A stretch of 64,000 bases of DNA from Daucus carota subsp. sativus (taxonomy: Eukaryota > Streptophyta > Magnoliopsida > Apiales > Apiaceae): the NCBI RefSeq assembly GCF_001625215.2, contig NC_030383.2, forward strand, positions 3,422,779 to 3,486,778, written 5' to 3'. The notes beneath the pieces are model-generated. The model searched no databases, had not been told where the DNA came from, and saw nothing but the letters and a program-made list of their open reading frames with translations. Positions 52,351-64,000 of the stretch are shown here, in pieces (the stretch's first letter is position 1; each line of letters starts with the position of its first letter). The translations under genes and the position numbers were made by a program.

Positions 52351-54009
52351 ATTTTTGTGGATAACTATTGGCATGGCACGGGGTCATTTAATATTTTAAT
52401 ACTTTTTGCTGGTATTATTTTAATGATCCCCCTTTCTTCGATAAAATTATAATGTTAGAACTTAGAATATCTTGATTTGCAAATTAGTTTTGTTTGTCTA
52501 ACAATTAGTATACCTATATTAATTAACATTTAAAGTTTTAAAATTATAAAATACAGTTTCAACTCCGTTTCAAATTAGTAGTTATTTTTTTTCCCTACTT
52601 AAATTGATTGAATCTGAGCTGAAATTTACTATTACAAACATTATATCAATAAAATATTAAAACTTGTATATAGACCGAGTTGGTGAACATTCGGAGAGTT
52701 TGGATGGTTGTCAGAGGTATGGGAACGATGGAGATGGGAATGGGGGTATGCGTAAGTGTAACCCAAGGGTGTGGATGGAATGTGGTTCTCATTCCACACA
52801 AAAAATTTGCTAACCCAAACATAATGTATTGATACGAGGTTCTGATTTTCGATTTTCGTTAACCAGACTCATTAATCATGAATCACCAGACAGCCCCTTA
52901 GGCGTATATGTTCGGGATTGATTCTTTTAACCAACCATCTGTCATCAAGTAGAAACAAACATTTGCTGATTGATTATTGTGTAATGTGTACAAATTATTT
53001 ACATTTCAAGATGATAGCAAAGGATATCCTGAAAATTACACATTCAGATAATAATGTCAGAAATTTCAGATCATCGTTCCATCAGACGAGGATCATGATC
53101 GCATGTTAGCTTCTGAGTACAAGATAAAGTGCATGTTTGGACAATAGCACTTCTAGCTTTTCTCGATAAGAAGTCGGCTTCCATTTTTCTTCATACGTTT
53201 GTGTAAAAAACCAAGACCATTTATAAGAAGTTTAAGCTTAAAATGTTAACTTTTGTTTTAGAACTTCTACTTCTTTTCCAAACAGTTTAATCACTTATAA
53301 GTCTTAATTAACTTCTCATTTATAACCCACTTCTTTACTTTAAGCAAGAAAGAAACACTTTTTTAAATTTACCCGAACGACCCCAAAGTAAATCCTCCTC
53401 CGACCAACCCATCCATTTCTTTGTTTTCCTTTTTTTGATATTCCTCTTTCTATTATTTACAATTCAATATTGACTTAAACAGTAAATTTCTATAATATAA
53501 AAACTAATCCAGTCCCGGTTTCATTTACTTTTCACAATCTAACAGTAAAATATTAACAAGTCCCACTACCACATACAGTATACTTACACACTATACATTT
53601 TTTTAAATTCCGTGCTCAATCCATAAAAGATTGGAAGGGACGAAGGGAGTTTTTTAGGAGGTTGTGGCGTAAGAAACTTTAACTCACTACTAAAATTTAC
53701 CCGAACACAAGTATTCAAGTAATAAAACATGAGGAATCAAATACAAATAATAGGAAAACTTCGATGCTTCTCCAAAATTGACACACCCAATCTCTCAGTT
53801 ATCATAAATTACAACCAGAGCTTTTCAAGCAAAGATTCTTAAAAAAAAAATTCTCACCTTCTAGATTTACCAAGGAGTTGGCACACTTCATTAATAGCAA
53901 AAATGCAATTGCTAAACAAAAACCTCAAACTAACTTGTGTAGTGAAGGTCTTCTTTTGGTATCAATAATCAAGAAGCTACAATTTGCTGCGACAAGGTAA
54001 AAACCAGAG
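52351..54009. other. spacer between the nsLTP array and SMG9
   Basis: AT-rich. It contains the fourth block remnant (about 52880-52980) and a half Stowaway end (GGGACGAAGGGAG near 53638). No gene seen. The SMG9 3' untranslated region lies next to 54009. Confidence 0.5.
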
Positions 54010-54909
54010 CTACCTTCTAAACATTCCTGAACTTTGAAGTGTTCTGCTGTACTCAGCAATGATTGGTGAGTTCTTTACTAGATCCCATACCTTGGCAGAA
54101 TTCTTAAGCCAATCACGTTCAGAAAGAGTCCTTGAAAAAGATGGGGTATCCATCGATAAAATCTGGAGCAAATGAATTACCCCATTGTCAATTAATTCAT
54201 AATTCAGGTAAAATATAAGTAATAACTACAAAATCACACAAACATGTATAGGTTCCAAATATGTATCCAGAGATGTAATATTACTCCCCAGTACCTACCA
54301 ACTATATGACACACCTAGTCTTTGAATTTTGCATAGCTGATGAGCCATCTACATTGACACAAAGGGATGACTACTTTAAAACAGTTATATAGATACATAG
54401 GCATAATAGCTTATCAAGGAAATCCATTAGAGTCTGTTTCTCCCCTCCAACTATAAACATATGCATATGACACTTGTATATATACCCTTAAGTCTTAATG
54501 TATTTTCTCTTACAAATACCAGTATTAATATAAATTATCGGAAGACTGTCATAGTAGACATTTACTCCCTCAGTCCCATTAAATTGTATACATTTGGGAC
54601 AAACGGCTCGGCATGCATTTAAGGCTCTTATAGTTCCATAAAAAAAAAAATTCTTCTGCATAAAAAATTACTAATATTTAAATTTTTATTCAGAAAATTT
54701 AAAATAAGTTATAAAACTATACTTCATTGGAGTATTAAAATGCGTGCCAAGCAATGCAAAAAAAAAAAAACTGTATAGAAATGGGTGGGACGGAGGGAGT
54801 AATATTTTATACATATATCTAATATGCGTTCCCATTTTCACATGGAGCACAAAGATGCCTAAACACACTCAGAGGCATACATACATACATACATACATAC
54901 ATACATACA

Positions 54910-54995
<86 letters not shown>

Positions 54996-57900
54996 ATCTC
55001 TTATGTTCCACAACATTGTTGCATAGCTACTATATTGCGCCTTTGATGAACCATCTTTCCTCTGATACGGGAGTAAATATAGTTTCACTTCTGACTCTAA
55101 ATCATATATCTGGCTTATAAGATTTTCAGAAGAATTGTTGGAATCTTTCACCGCATTTTGGTTTTTTGATCTCACAAATGAAGAGGAGGTAAAATATTGA
55201 GCAAGCCCTTTCTTTAGGTGCACCAGAGTATGAGGAGCAAGATCTTGATCAAGCAACCTAAAAGAATGAGAAACGATAAAGATTAACCCCTGCCATCGAG
55301 CTCACCTCTATCACCGAGTAAAAAAAAAAAAGATACAATAACAATGGAGTTATCTAATCAAAAGGCAGTCACATGTTAAGCCACATATTAAAGCAAACTC
55401 CAACGCTATGCTTGTACCATGGAATTAATTATCCCTCTGCAATTGAACCATTTGATATGTTTTGCACTATATTTTATGAACTAAAAAAAGAATCACTCCA
55501 ACAACAAATGAACAAGAGAGCAAATAAAAATCTATCATTGGATTGTTTTAAAAGATCAAGTATATAACAAACTGATTCTCGGCAGCTTGCGATTATAATC
55601 CTCGCAAACAAACATACTTCCATTGTTTGGGATCATAACTTTCAGGTAATATAGATAGATTTAACCAAAGTAATAATCCTTTGACTCTACTCAGGAAGAA
55701 TAAGGTTCATCGTGTACTTGTTTGCATTCCATTAGTGTCAGCCAAAAGATGAATCCAGGAAACATGACATGCACGATTAACAAATAGGTCATAAAGCAGC
55801 CATTGGGCATTTAAGAAGTGTTCTCTTTATAACTTCATTTAATTGATAAATTTCTGCAGCAGTAGGAAGAAAAGGATAAACACCAGCATTATTTTGCAAT
55901 AAAACTACTTTCTTTATTTATTATTATTTTTTTTGCTAAATCAATTTGCAATACTTACTTTGCATGTACAAAAACTGGAGTAGCCACGTACTCTTCTCCA
56001 CCATCCTGAATTCTATCTTTGCTCTCCTTGTCTGAAGCACCCAAATTGGAGCTCTGAGGGTATTGAAGTGTTAGGGAAGAGGGGTCTGGAATGCCATGCT
56101 TTAACAAGTCCACCTGCTCAGAAAAACATGGCAAAATGCGACAAATTGAATACTCGATATTCAATGTAGACACAAATACCAATCTAACAAAACATCAAGT
56201 TGCAATTAATCCAAGAATCTGAAAACAAAGTGCAAAAAATTGTCTCTATCACTATTTCCTCTAAATTGACATTAGGTATTAATCAGAGATTAGCCCTCCT
56301 AAAAATTAACTACGATAATTTAAAACAATGTAGAGACAATAGAATAGGGGGAGCACTTTTTTAATAATACAGTGAACAGAGATGTTGGATCAGATGGCTG
56401 CTCAAGTAATAAGGGTACATGATAACAGAAATATAAAGATGAATCGTTTACTAGTGGTCAAGGCATACTTAAGTGATTTCGGTAGTACCTGTCATGTTTG
56501 ATGACTACATTAGAGCTTTTAAGGGCCAGGGGGCTACATTGTGCTTACAATAAAGTTTAACAATGAAGATTTGAACCAAAAAAAAAGGGGTAAAAAAAAA
56601 TAATTAAAAAACGTAATATCATCCGTGACATTCAATTTTACGACTCTAAGTTGTACTTTGCTTGCACAATAAGGAAATGAAGGAATACTCGAATGTCATA
56701 ATGAATTCGCACGGCCAGAAGGCGGCAGCTTCCTATCTTGTGTGACAACACTGTTTGGCCCTACTTTTGGGTCATTTTGTTACTAAAAACAGAGGACGGG
56801 AGAAGGGAACTCGGTATCAAAGATGACTTTGTGCCGAACCCGGTAAAAAACCATTTCAATAGTACAGTGCTGCAGTGCAACGAGGCCCAACCTCTTTTCT
56901 ATTATAATTTATCTTTGGCTGGATATAAGATCACAAGGTAATAGCTATCTTAGGAAAATTTTTCCTACGAATTATTGTAGAAATATATGGGTAATGCTAA
57001 AGAGGTCACAATATACATAATAATTATATCCTTTATGGCTTTATAACAAAAATTTGCAAGGCAGTTGGAAGAAAACTTCCGATTTCCTCTCTAATCTACT
57101 CCTTACACAACTCACAAAAAAGTGTTGCTGTTTTAACACATTTGATAGAAATCTACAATAAAAGTAAAACCAAGTTGCATATAGGGGTTGGGTGCAAGAA
57201 GAATTATGATAACCATTTGACCTAAGATTTTAAGAAGTTTTAAATGTTGAACATGAGCATGGTACAAGTATAACCATCTTCTAAAGAAGTAGATCATCCG
57301 TGCTAAAAGAACAAATTACATAAGTGATAAGGATAAAGAAATACCGTTGACATCAAATTCCACATGTTCATATCATGAAGTCCATCTGAAACCACCACTA
57401 CTATGTGACAAATGGATGTGAGAAAAACACCAAGCTAAAAGGATTCCTTGCAGCACCCAGGGAAATATAAACTAAGTAAGCATTCATTCTAGTTTCCGCA
57501 ATTGTATGATTGCTCTAATATTCGAAGAAGACAATTTATGAAACTATCCCAAGTGTAGCTTGGTTAAATACATATTATGCAATGAGCATGGAATTACCTG
57601 TATACCCATCAATTCATGAGCTAGTTCAGCTGATAAAGATTCACCACCTAATACAGATATTGTTGATGAACCATCCGGTCTGATCATCTCAGCTAAAACG
57701 GAAGGACTATACACAGGCTGCAAAACAGAGAGTAGTGTAATATGTTAAAAAACTGGAAGGAGGTAAGAAAATACTATTCTTTACACTTGTGCACACACAC
57801 ACACAAAAAAATATTAAGTTCCTCTCCGCATCTTTATATGAAGGCCTGGGTAAAGAAAGTGAAATACAAGCTAATGCCACAGAATCTGCAACTAACCTTA

Positions 57901-60655
57901 GCCTCAGCACAGTACAAGAGATCCTGTGCCTTCATGTATTGAAACTAATTTCTACTGTAAATTATTGAGATCATCAATTTCTACACATATATTATCTCTT
58001 CACACACATATAAATAAGTACTCACAAAATACTAGAGCTTATCCTTATTCATTAATAATCTAGTGAAACAAATATGACAGTGCTGAGGAAAAATTATCAA
58101 TTGACGAGACCTGAGTATCAAGAAGTATGATCCTTTCATTAGAAATTCTGGGTTCTATACCAACAGTACAATGCCTTGCGGATGCCTTTGTTTCTTCTGA
58201 TTCTATTGCAAAAGGAGGCAGCATTCCTGCAAAATTCAAAAATCTGAGTGCCCAACACATCTTCCCACGAGTATCCTAGCTTCATGCTTTATTTAATTAA
58301 ATCAGCAAGTAAAAACCATGAGCATGCATGCAACTGTTTCAAATATATAAAAAAAATATTTGACTTTGTTGATTAAATTTAGCTTATAAGAAAAGAAAGT
58401 TAAAACTAAGCAGGTGTGCACAAGGTCATACCATAGATACTTTAATATACTTAGATGAACACAATATACCTGGGGATGTTCCATCAAAGCCATACAGCTC
58501 ATTCAAAATTGTAGACTTGCCCACTCCAGGAGGCCCAATTACCCCAACCACTGTGAAATCAGTATTATCGGTCAAAAACTGCAAAAGAAAAGTCCATTCC
58601 CAAGTTATCATACACCAATATGAAAATTTTAAAATAAAAACCAAAAACTTTACTAGTATATCAATTGTGTATCAGGATTGTACAGCAAAAACTTTTTATA
58701 AAAACTGTGCTCTGGGAAATAGCAATGGAAGTGCACTTCAAAATTATGGGTTGCCAAGCTGGGAGTTGTAAGAAAAAATGTAGCTCAAGAAACTAGGTGA
58801 GCATACTTCTTTCATTTTCATTCACTACATCAGTACTCCGGTAGACCAGTTCAGCTATAAGTGAACTTATCAAAAAACTCTCTAAATTTGAAATTATCTT
58901 TGCACATCTTTGTTATACATCGCTCTTCATAACAAATGAAGTTTTTAAAATCATTTGATGATTATTGATTCTTTCTTTTCTAGAACAACTATTGTTTCCG
59001 CTTGTACTGTTATTAAAAGCATGCATATGCGAGATGCGATGCAATGCACATCTGATGCAAGCGACAAGCTCGCTTTTATGTGCCTCGAGCGCTTGTGAGC
59101 AGTTCAAAAAGCGCAAGATGAGTTCGCATCTGTGAAGATGGATCATTTTTAAAGGAAATAAGTCAAAGGAAACCCTACACAGTACACACCCCTTATAGCA
59201 GCCAACACAGATAGATACAAACCAGACATACAAGAACGAGAGACAAATTCAACTCATCTTATTATATGATTCTTGCATATAGATACACATCTGGTATAGA
59301 CTGATTTATATATACACACATTTCTTGTATATATACATACGATTTCAGGATGATGAATTGATGAGAAAGACTTTGTTGAGGATCCGTATTATATTATATT
59401 AGTGAAGGATATGATTTTATGAATCTTCATGATGAATAGGAAGAAGAATAATGGACAACCTTCGCATTCTTCGTTACTTTGACTATTGTTCTACTTTGGA
59501 TCTATAGGATGATGAATTTGGTTGTTTTATTAATTAAATGTCTTCGTATCTATAAATTAACAACATTTACATTATATACCATTTATATAGGTATATTTAT
59601 TTGTCTTCAATGTATCTGTGTGTTGCATGTTACGCTTATGCTCCATGGGAGCCCGGCCACTGGGAGTGGCTATAGATCATGCTGAACCTAAGTCAACAAT
59701 TTTAACAAATAAGCATTCTTGTCTTTATGTTTCCAACTACTAATCGAGAATATGAACACATCACATACTACCAATCTTTAATAAAAGTTCCGTGCACATT
59801 TGAGGCTTTAGGTTTTGCACATTTTCCTAACCACTCTCTATCATAATTTGTCGAGCTAGCTTGACCTAATGTTTCTGAACACTAACCATAATCACCGGGT
59901 AAATCGTTCAAATGTTCAAAACCTAACAGTTTTCAAGCAAAAATTCATGTTGAGCATTGATTTTTAACATACACGCTAAAATATACATAGAATTGTAGAA
60001 AAATGTAAGATATGTATATAAAGTATATATGTATACATTTAAGTGCTGGAAATCAATGTAGGGAAAACAAGAATGCAGAACTCTTGTACTGAAGTTAAAA
60101 GCTAATCTAGGAGCATATAACTGGATGAATTTATACATACAGGAAAAGTTGTACACGGAGTATATATTAGGAATGAAGCAATTTCTTGGGAGCTTGAATG
60201 TGTGAACTAGACTTTAACAAACATAAGGAAATCAAAAGTTCCGATTCACAAAAACAAGATTCATTATATTTATCGTATTCACAGAGCAGAAAATTTCTAA
60301 CAAATTGCGAGGGGGGAGAGAGAGAGAGAGGGAGAGGGAGAGGGAGAGAGAGAGAGAGGGGGGAGAGAGATAGAGAAAGAGAGAGAGAGAGTACAGAGAG
60401 AGAGAGAGAGGAAGAGAGAGAACATACAGGAAGAAAGCGATCGGCGTGAAAATCCCAAGAGGAATCGGAGATGAGATTGAGAGAACCGATGGGAGGAGTT
60501 CGAGAGCGAATAGAGTGTGAAGAAGTGGAGTCATCGTCGGCGCCGGAGCGATTATATTTAGCGGCGGAAGAAGTGACCAGAGCTGGTTTAGCTAGTAATA
60601 TTTTAGGAGCAAGAGACGGCGTCGTATTTGAAGAAACTCCGCTGCTCCCTGCCAT
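54010..60655 (-). CDS. SMG9: SMG9-like nonsense-mediated decay factor
   Basis: Eight exons: 60655-60428, 58578-58470, 58226-58111, 57717-57598, 57434-57345, 56113-55959, 55257-54993, 54162-54010 (411 aa). SMG9 is a P-loop protein that, with SMG8, binds and regulates the SMG1 kinase in nonsense-mediated mRNA decay. Visible: PKILLAKPALV near the N-terminus, Walker-A GPPGVGKS (91-98), then STILNELYGFDGTSPGMLPP, HCTVGIEPRISNERIILLDT, PVYSPSVLAEMIRPDGSSTI, ELAHELMGIQ, VDLLKHGIPDPSSL, and the conserved end SERDWLKNSAKVWDLVKNSP and SGMFRR. All splice junctions keep frame. An in-frame ATG 39 bases upstream (60694) could also start the protein, but the MAGSS start fits the family better. The donor of intron 7 runs straight into a CT repeat. 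Confidence 0.95.
54565..54799. mobile_element. Stowaway-type MITE in SMG9 intron 7
   Basis: 235 bp, ends CTCCCTCAGTCCC / GGGACGGAGGGAG, TA at 54563-54564 and 54800-54801. Confidence 0.92.
54876..54990. repeat. compound microsatellite (CATA)n(TA)n(GA)n
   Basis: About 60 bases of CATA, then TA, then about 28 bases of GA. The GA end touches the SMG9 exon 7 donor: the intron reads GT followed directly by (CT)14 on the coding strand. Confidence 0.95.
58579..60427 (-). other. SMG9 intron 1
   Basis: 1.85 kb intron without recognised elements except the GA-rich tract next to exon 1. The open frames inside (for example 58913-59233, 59923-60156) show no family features. Confidence 0.6.
60310..60420. 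repeat. GA-rich imperfect microsatellite
   Basis: Interrupted (GA)n over about 110 bases, starting a few bases after the SMG9 exon 1 donor (CT-rich on the coding strand). Confidence 0.9.
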
Positions 60656-60806
60656 TTCGCCTTTTGCTTCTCTCTTCTCGGCTTTTACCTTCATTTCATT
60701 TGTACACCGTAAACTCACAGCCTATACCGCAAAACAATTAATTTTAGTTGGAAGAAAACAATCTATGATCACTATTCTAAAAATCTCTCATTTAATCGAT
60801 TAATTC

Positions 60807-61270
60807 CTTGCAAGATTAGTCATCGATCCGATTTTTGAAATCCGATTAATCTTTATATATATTTCTTAATTGAAGTATATATGATAAATTATTAGAATTA
60901 AAATACTATATTATTTTAAATATGAGTAATTATAAAATTTATGAATATATTAAATAATCCCCTGCAAGATCGGTCATCGATCCGATTTTTGAAATCCGAT
61001 TAATCTTTGTATATATTTCTTAATTGAAGTATATATGATAAATTATTAGAACTAAAATACTATATTATTTTAAATATGAGTAATTATAAAGTTTATGAAT
61101 ATAGTAAATATATTAGTTACTAAATAACTAATATAATAATAATTAAATATTAAATAATATTTTATTATTAAAATAAATCTGATTTATCCTTCCGATTAAT
61201 CTCCGATTTCCGATTAATCCCTGAATCGGTAGCTCAACCGATTAGGTCCGATTCCCGATTTCTGTAACAC
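60807..61270. repeat. dispersed repeat with a 154-bp tandem duplication
   Basis: Two direct copies, 60807-60960 and 60961-61114, then a tail with CCGATTAATC motifs. A related single copy lies at 40735-40975. It separates SMG9 and NDUFS6, which are divergently transcribed. Confidence 0.75.
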
Positions 61271-61676
61271 TGCCTATAATACATTTCATTAAAACAAATT
61301 TACTAATTATTACTATATTTTATTATACTTTAAACATGCTTTTAATTTAAATTTAAAAATAAAATAGAATAATATGTAATAGTTGCACTTTATGCTATTA
61401 AATTAAAATTTAATATATGGTTGAATTTAAACTTCAAATATATCTTATATTTTAAAAACAAAATATTTTTACAAATAATAATTACAAATCCAATTTATCT
61501 AATCTAATTGGATAAATAAATAGATATAAAGCACTTTTACATTTCAATTTCTCATATTTTTCTAATAAATATATAAATATCTTTTTAAATTTGAGCATTT
61601 AGTATATCAAAAATAGTCAAGCACAGACCAAATGACCAATTGAGACCCCCAATTTTATTTTTTTGATCTTGCGAAA
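61271..61676. other. upstream flank of NDUFS6
   Basis: AT-rich. I see no clear TATA box at the expected distance. Confidence 0.4.
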
Positions 61677-61847
61677 ATGGCAGCAAGAAAACAAGGCTAT
61701 TCAATGGCGTCCAATCTGCTCAAAACCCTAATCAGATCCCCAAATCTCCCTTCTTCATCCCCTTTGTCATCTCTCCACAAGCTCAGATTCGTCAGCGGCG
61801 TCGTCAATAGCGAGGTCGCCACTTCTCACACCGCCAAATGGATGCAG
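61677..61847 (+). CDS. NDUFS6: NDUFS6-type mitochondrial complex I subunit, first exon (partial)
   Basis: First exon only, 57 codons, with donor CAG|GTATAC after the invariant HTAKWMQ. The protein opens MAARKQGYSMASNLLKTLIR; the second methionine (61704, MASNLLK) matches the start I recall for other plants, so either may be used. The basic, serine-rich N-terminus is a mitochondrial presequence. The family is the 13-kDa iron-sulfur-associated subunit, which ends in a zinc-binding motif encoded by later exons. I searched to 64000 and found no second exon, so the intron exceeds 2.1 kb and the rest lies outside the window. Confidence 0.85.
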
Positions 61848-63413
61848 GTATACATACATGCTTTCTACCTATAATTTTCATCTTTTAGCTTCTAATTTGG
61901 TTGTATTGTTGTTAAAGTTTGAGTCTTTTTGTTTGAATTTGTGTGTTCTCGTCGATTTTGGAGGTTTTTGAGATTATTTGCATTGTAGATTTTAGGGTTG
62001 GGTGTGAAGTGAATTTGGGAGTTGTTTAATTTGGGGGTATTTGGGTTGTTGATGAGAATAGGAATGAAAGGAAAATGAGAATGAAATGTAATTTTCGGGT
62101 CGAGTGAGGAAAGGATTACTTGTTAATAGGAATGTGTTACGGTTCCAATTAAATGAATTATTGGACTAAATGGATTGGGGATTTCTGATTTCTGTTAAAC
62201 CGGTCCATTAAGATTGAACCAAACACATCTTTACATGGGTACATCGTATATTGTTAGGTTGGTTTTCATGTACATGGGTACATGAAATGTCCTGATTTTT
62301 TTATATATTACTGATGAAATAAGAGGATCTAGTCCGCTGTATGGAATCCGGAATAAAAATCATCGTGTCCTTGTGTTGATCTTAGTGACAGAATACTTTA
62401 TGTCAGCTCCATGAGCTAGAGGTTATAAAGTGAGCTGTTAATGTCAAAATCCTTAATGGCAATGAATTGTGAACGTTTTTTCATTTCATGTGAAACCAAG
62501 TTGCTTTAGTGAAACTCCCCATGATGGAGTTACTTGAAGAAATGCTGATACCATAGGTTAATATGTGAGAATCCAAAATATCTTAACATCATTTAATTTT
62601 AACACTGCATATGTTCACAAGCTTTTGAAAATCAGCATCAAGGCATTCATGTCAATGGGCCTTTATTTTTTTGGGTGTGAAGTAGGAGACAGGCGTGGGA
62701 AGAATGTTGCAAACATTGTCCTCACTTATTTGCACCTTTACAGCTGTTAGTGTCTCACTAATAGTGCCTCCTATATATTCTAGTAGTTGTTGTCGAGTAT
62801 TTTGAAGAGTATCGTTCGCAGGGAAGGACTGGTATCAATACTAATTTCAAATCTCTTATCTCTTGCAATTCAGAAGTGTGGAGAAGAATTTGGTGGGTTT
62901 TATCTATCAACTAATTAATATAATAAATCAATAAATATAATAAATATGAGAGAAAACAACCCAAGAATTAGAGTTCTTCAATGGCTACCATGAATGCATA
63001 ATTTGTGTCTCTTGTTTGCTAAAAACAATCCTTCGAATAATTATAAAATCCTCTCCCAAGGCAAATTATAATATCTACAATTATTCTCTAAATGCCACTC
63101 CCATGATCAATCAAAGCACAATTGTAAATTACTAAGCACCAAGGATCTCATGTCTCATAACTCGCATAATAATCTCCCAATTAATTAATTGGGTTATGTC
63201 TGTCATATCATGTACTAGAATTATAACTCCTCTCCCGATTCGTTATAACTCCTAGAGATTCAATCACAAGTTAGCTACTCTTGTAATTGTATAAAGAGCT
63301 CAATGACAGATTAACAAATCAAGGGAAAACACAATCCAACTAAGCAAACATAATAAGCCAAAGAATACTACCCAACTCTTGGATCAAAGGATTAGCTACT
63401 CATGATAAGATGA

Positions 63414-63471
<58 letters not shown>

Positions 63472-64000
63472 CCACAAACCATGAGAGTAAGAATTTAAGT
63501 ACGAAGAATACAACTTGACGAAAGTGCTTGACGTCCGGATGAATCCCTTCACTCCTTCCAATCTCTCTCACAAGTGTTTCTCTCCCTTTTCTCTCTAAAA
63601 AGGCTATTTCTAAATTATTCAATATGATACAAGTTAGTTGTCTCTAATCTCTATCAAAACCCTAATATATATAAGAGTTTTCTTAATTTACAAGAAAATA
63701 AAATAATATCCTAAAGCGAGTTGGATTCTGATGCTGAAATTCGTAGGCTGCTGTTCAGGCCTGATTCTGGGCTGATCCAGTTAGATTTTGATATCTGGAC
63801 CACCTTAAACTTGTAGAAAATTCCAATATCTTCGCGTGGGCTGTTGAATCGCCCAATTCTGACATCCAGAACTCAAGTTACGGCCCAAACAAGATTTTCT
63901 TCGCTGGCTATTCATAAAGTTCGAATTTCCATCTAATTAAGCCCAAATAAGCTTGATTTAATCCAACTTTAGGAATATTTATTTTCCTGAAATTAAACAC
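61848..64000 (+). other. NDUFS6 intron 1, repeat-rich
   Basis: The first 0.9 kb is T-rich intron DNA. From about 62780 it looks like a retroelement-type insertion (GAGTATCGTTCGCAGGGA near 62804 is a string I associate with plant LTR elements), but ends and domains are not identifiable. No exon seen. Confidence 0.4.
63419..63466. repeat. (AT)n microsatellite
   Basis: Uninterrupted AT tract of about 48 bases inside the repeat-rich intron. Confidence 0.9.

Noticed and set aside
54744-55046. Open frame over CATA/TA/GA repeats
   Set aside because: Pure microsatellite translation; the opposite strand holds real SMG9 exon 7.
56738-56941. 67-codon open frame
   Set aside because: Inside SMG9 intron 5; no similarity recognised.
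60198-60449. Arg/Glu-rich open frame
   Set aside because: Translation of the GA-rich tract next to SMG9 exon 1.

Overview
This is nuclear DNA from a flowering plant, most likely a eudicot. The DNA is AT-rich, genes carry many GT-AG introns, and Stowaway-, Tourist- and hAT-type elements are scattered through it. The proteins are plant types: CDC20 with a C-terminal IR tail, an ARFB-class GTPase, type-1 non-specific lipid transfer proteins (nsLTPs), SMG9, and the NDUFS6-type subunit of mitochondrial complex I. I cannot name the species. From memory, an NDUFS6 gene, an ARFB1 gene and a gene like the SAP/LisH-like one here also lie close together on Arabidopsis chromosome 3 (about At3g03070 to At3g03130), so part of the window may be a conserved block.

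Layout: 1-6.6 kb is a graveyard of broken gene pieces. It holds a PAP/OAS1-type nucleotidyltransferase fragment (+), a possible PPR fragment (+), a G-box-binding bZIP pseudogene (-), a TOPLESS-related pseudogene (-) and unassigned exon-like pieces. 7.9-10.1 kb is an intact CDC20 gene (-, 5 coding exons, 449 aa). 12.5-19.7 kb is a phospholipid-scramblase-family gene (+, 11 exons, 426 aa). 20.5-22.8 kb is a hAT element with an 8-bp target duplication and other elements nested inside it. 24.2-31.3 kb is a 22-exon gene (+, 1172 aa) whose middle consists of repeatedly duplicated phase-1 exons. 32.8-37.2 kb is an ARF small GTPase (-, 6 exons, 192 aa). 37.5-42.3 kb is repeat-rich. 42.4-52.4 kb holds three copies of a duplicated block, each with one nsLTP gene (-) and one hairpin-forming inverted repeat. 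54.0-60.7 kb is SMG9 (-, 8 exons, 411 aa). 61.7 kb starts an NDUFS6 gene (+), whose later exons lie outside the window.

I re-read all spliced models codon by codon: every total is divisible by three and every junction keeps frame. The genes are mostly unrelated housekeeping functions (cell cycle, membrane lipid, vesicle traffic, mRNA decay, respiration); the nsLTP array is the only obvious local family. The points most worth checking are the exon-module amplification with in-frame rescue of lost splice acceptors (24-31 kb), the three hairpins with one inverted loop (42-51 kb), the GC splice donor in one nsLTP copy, and the mixed pseudogene cluster at the left end.
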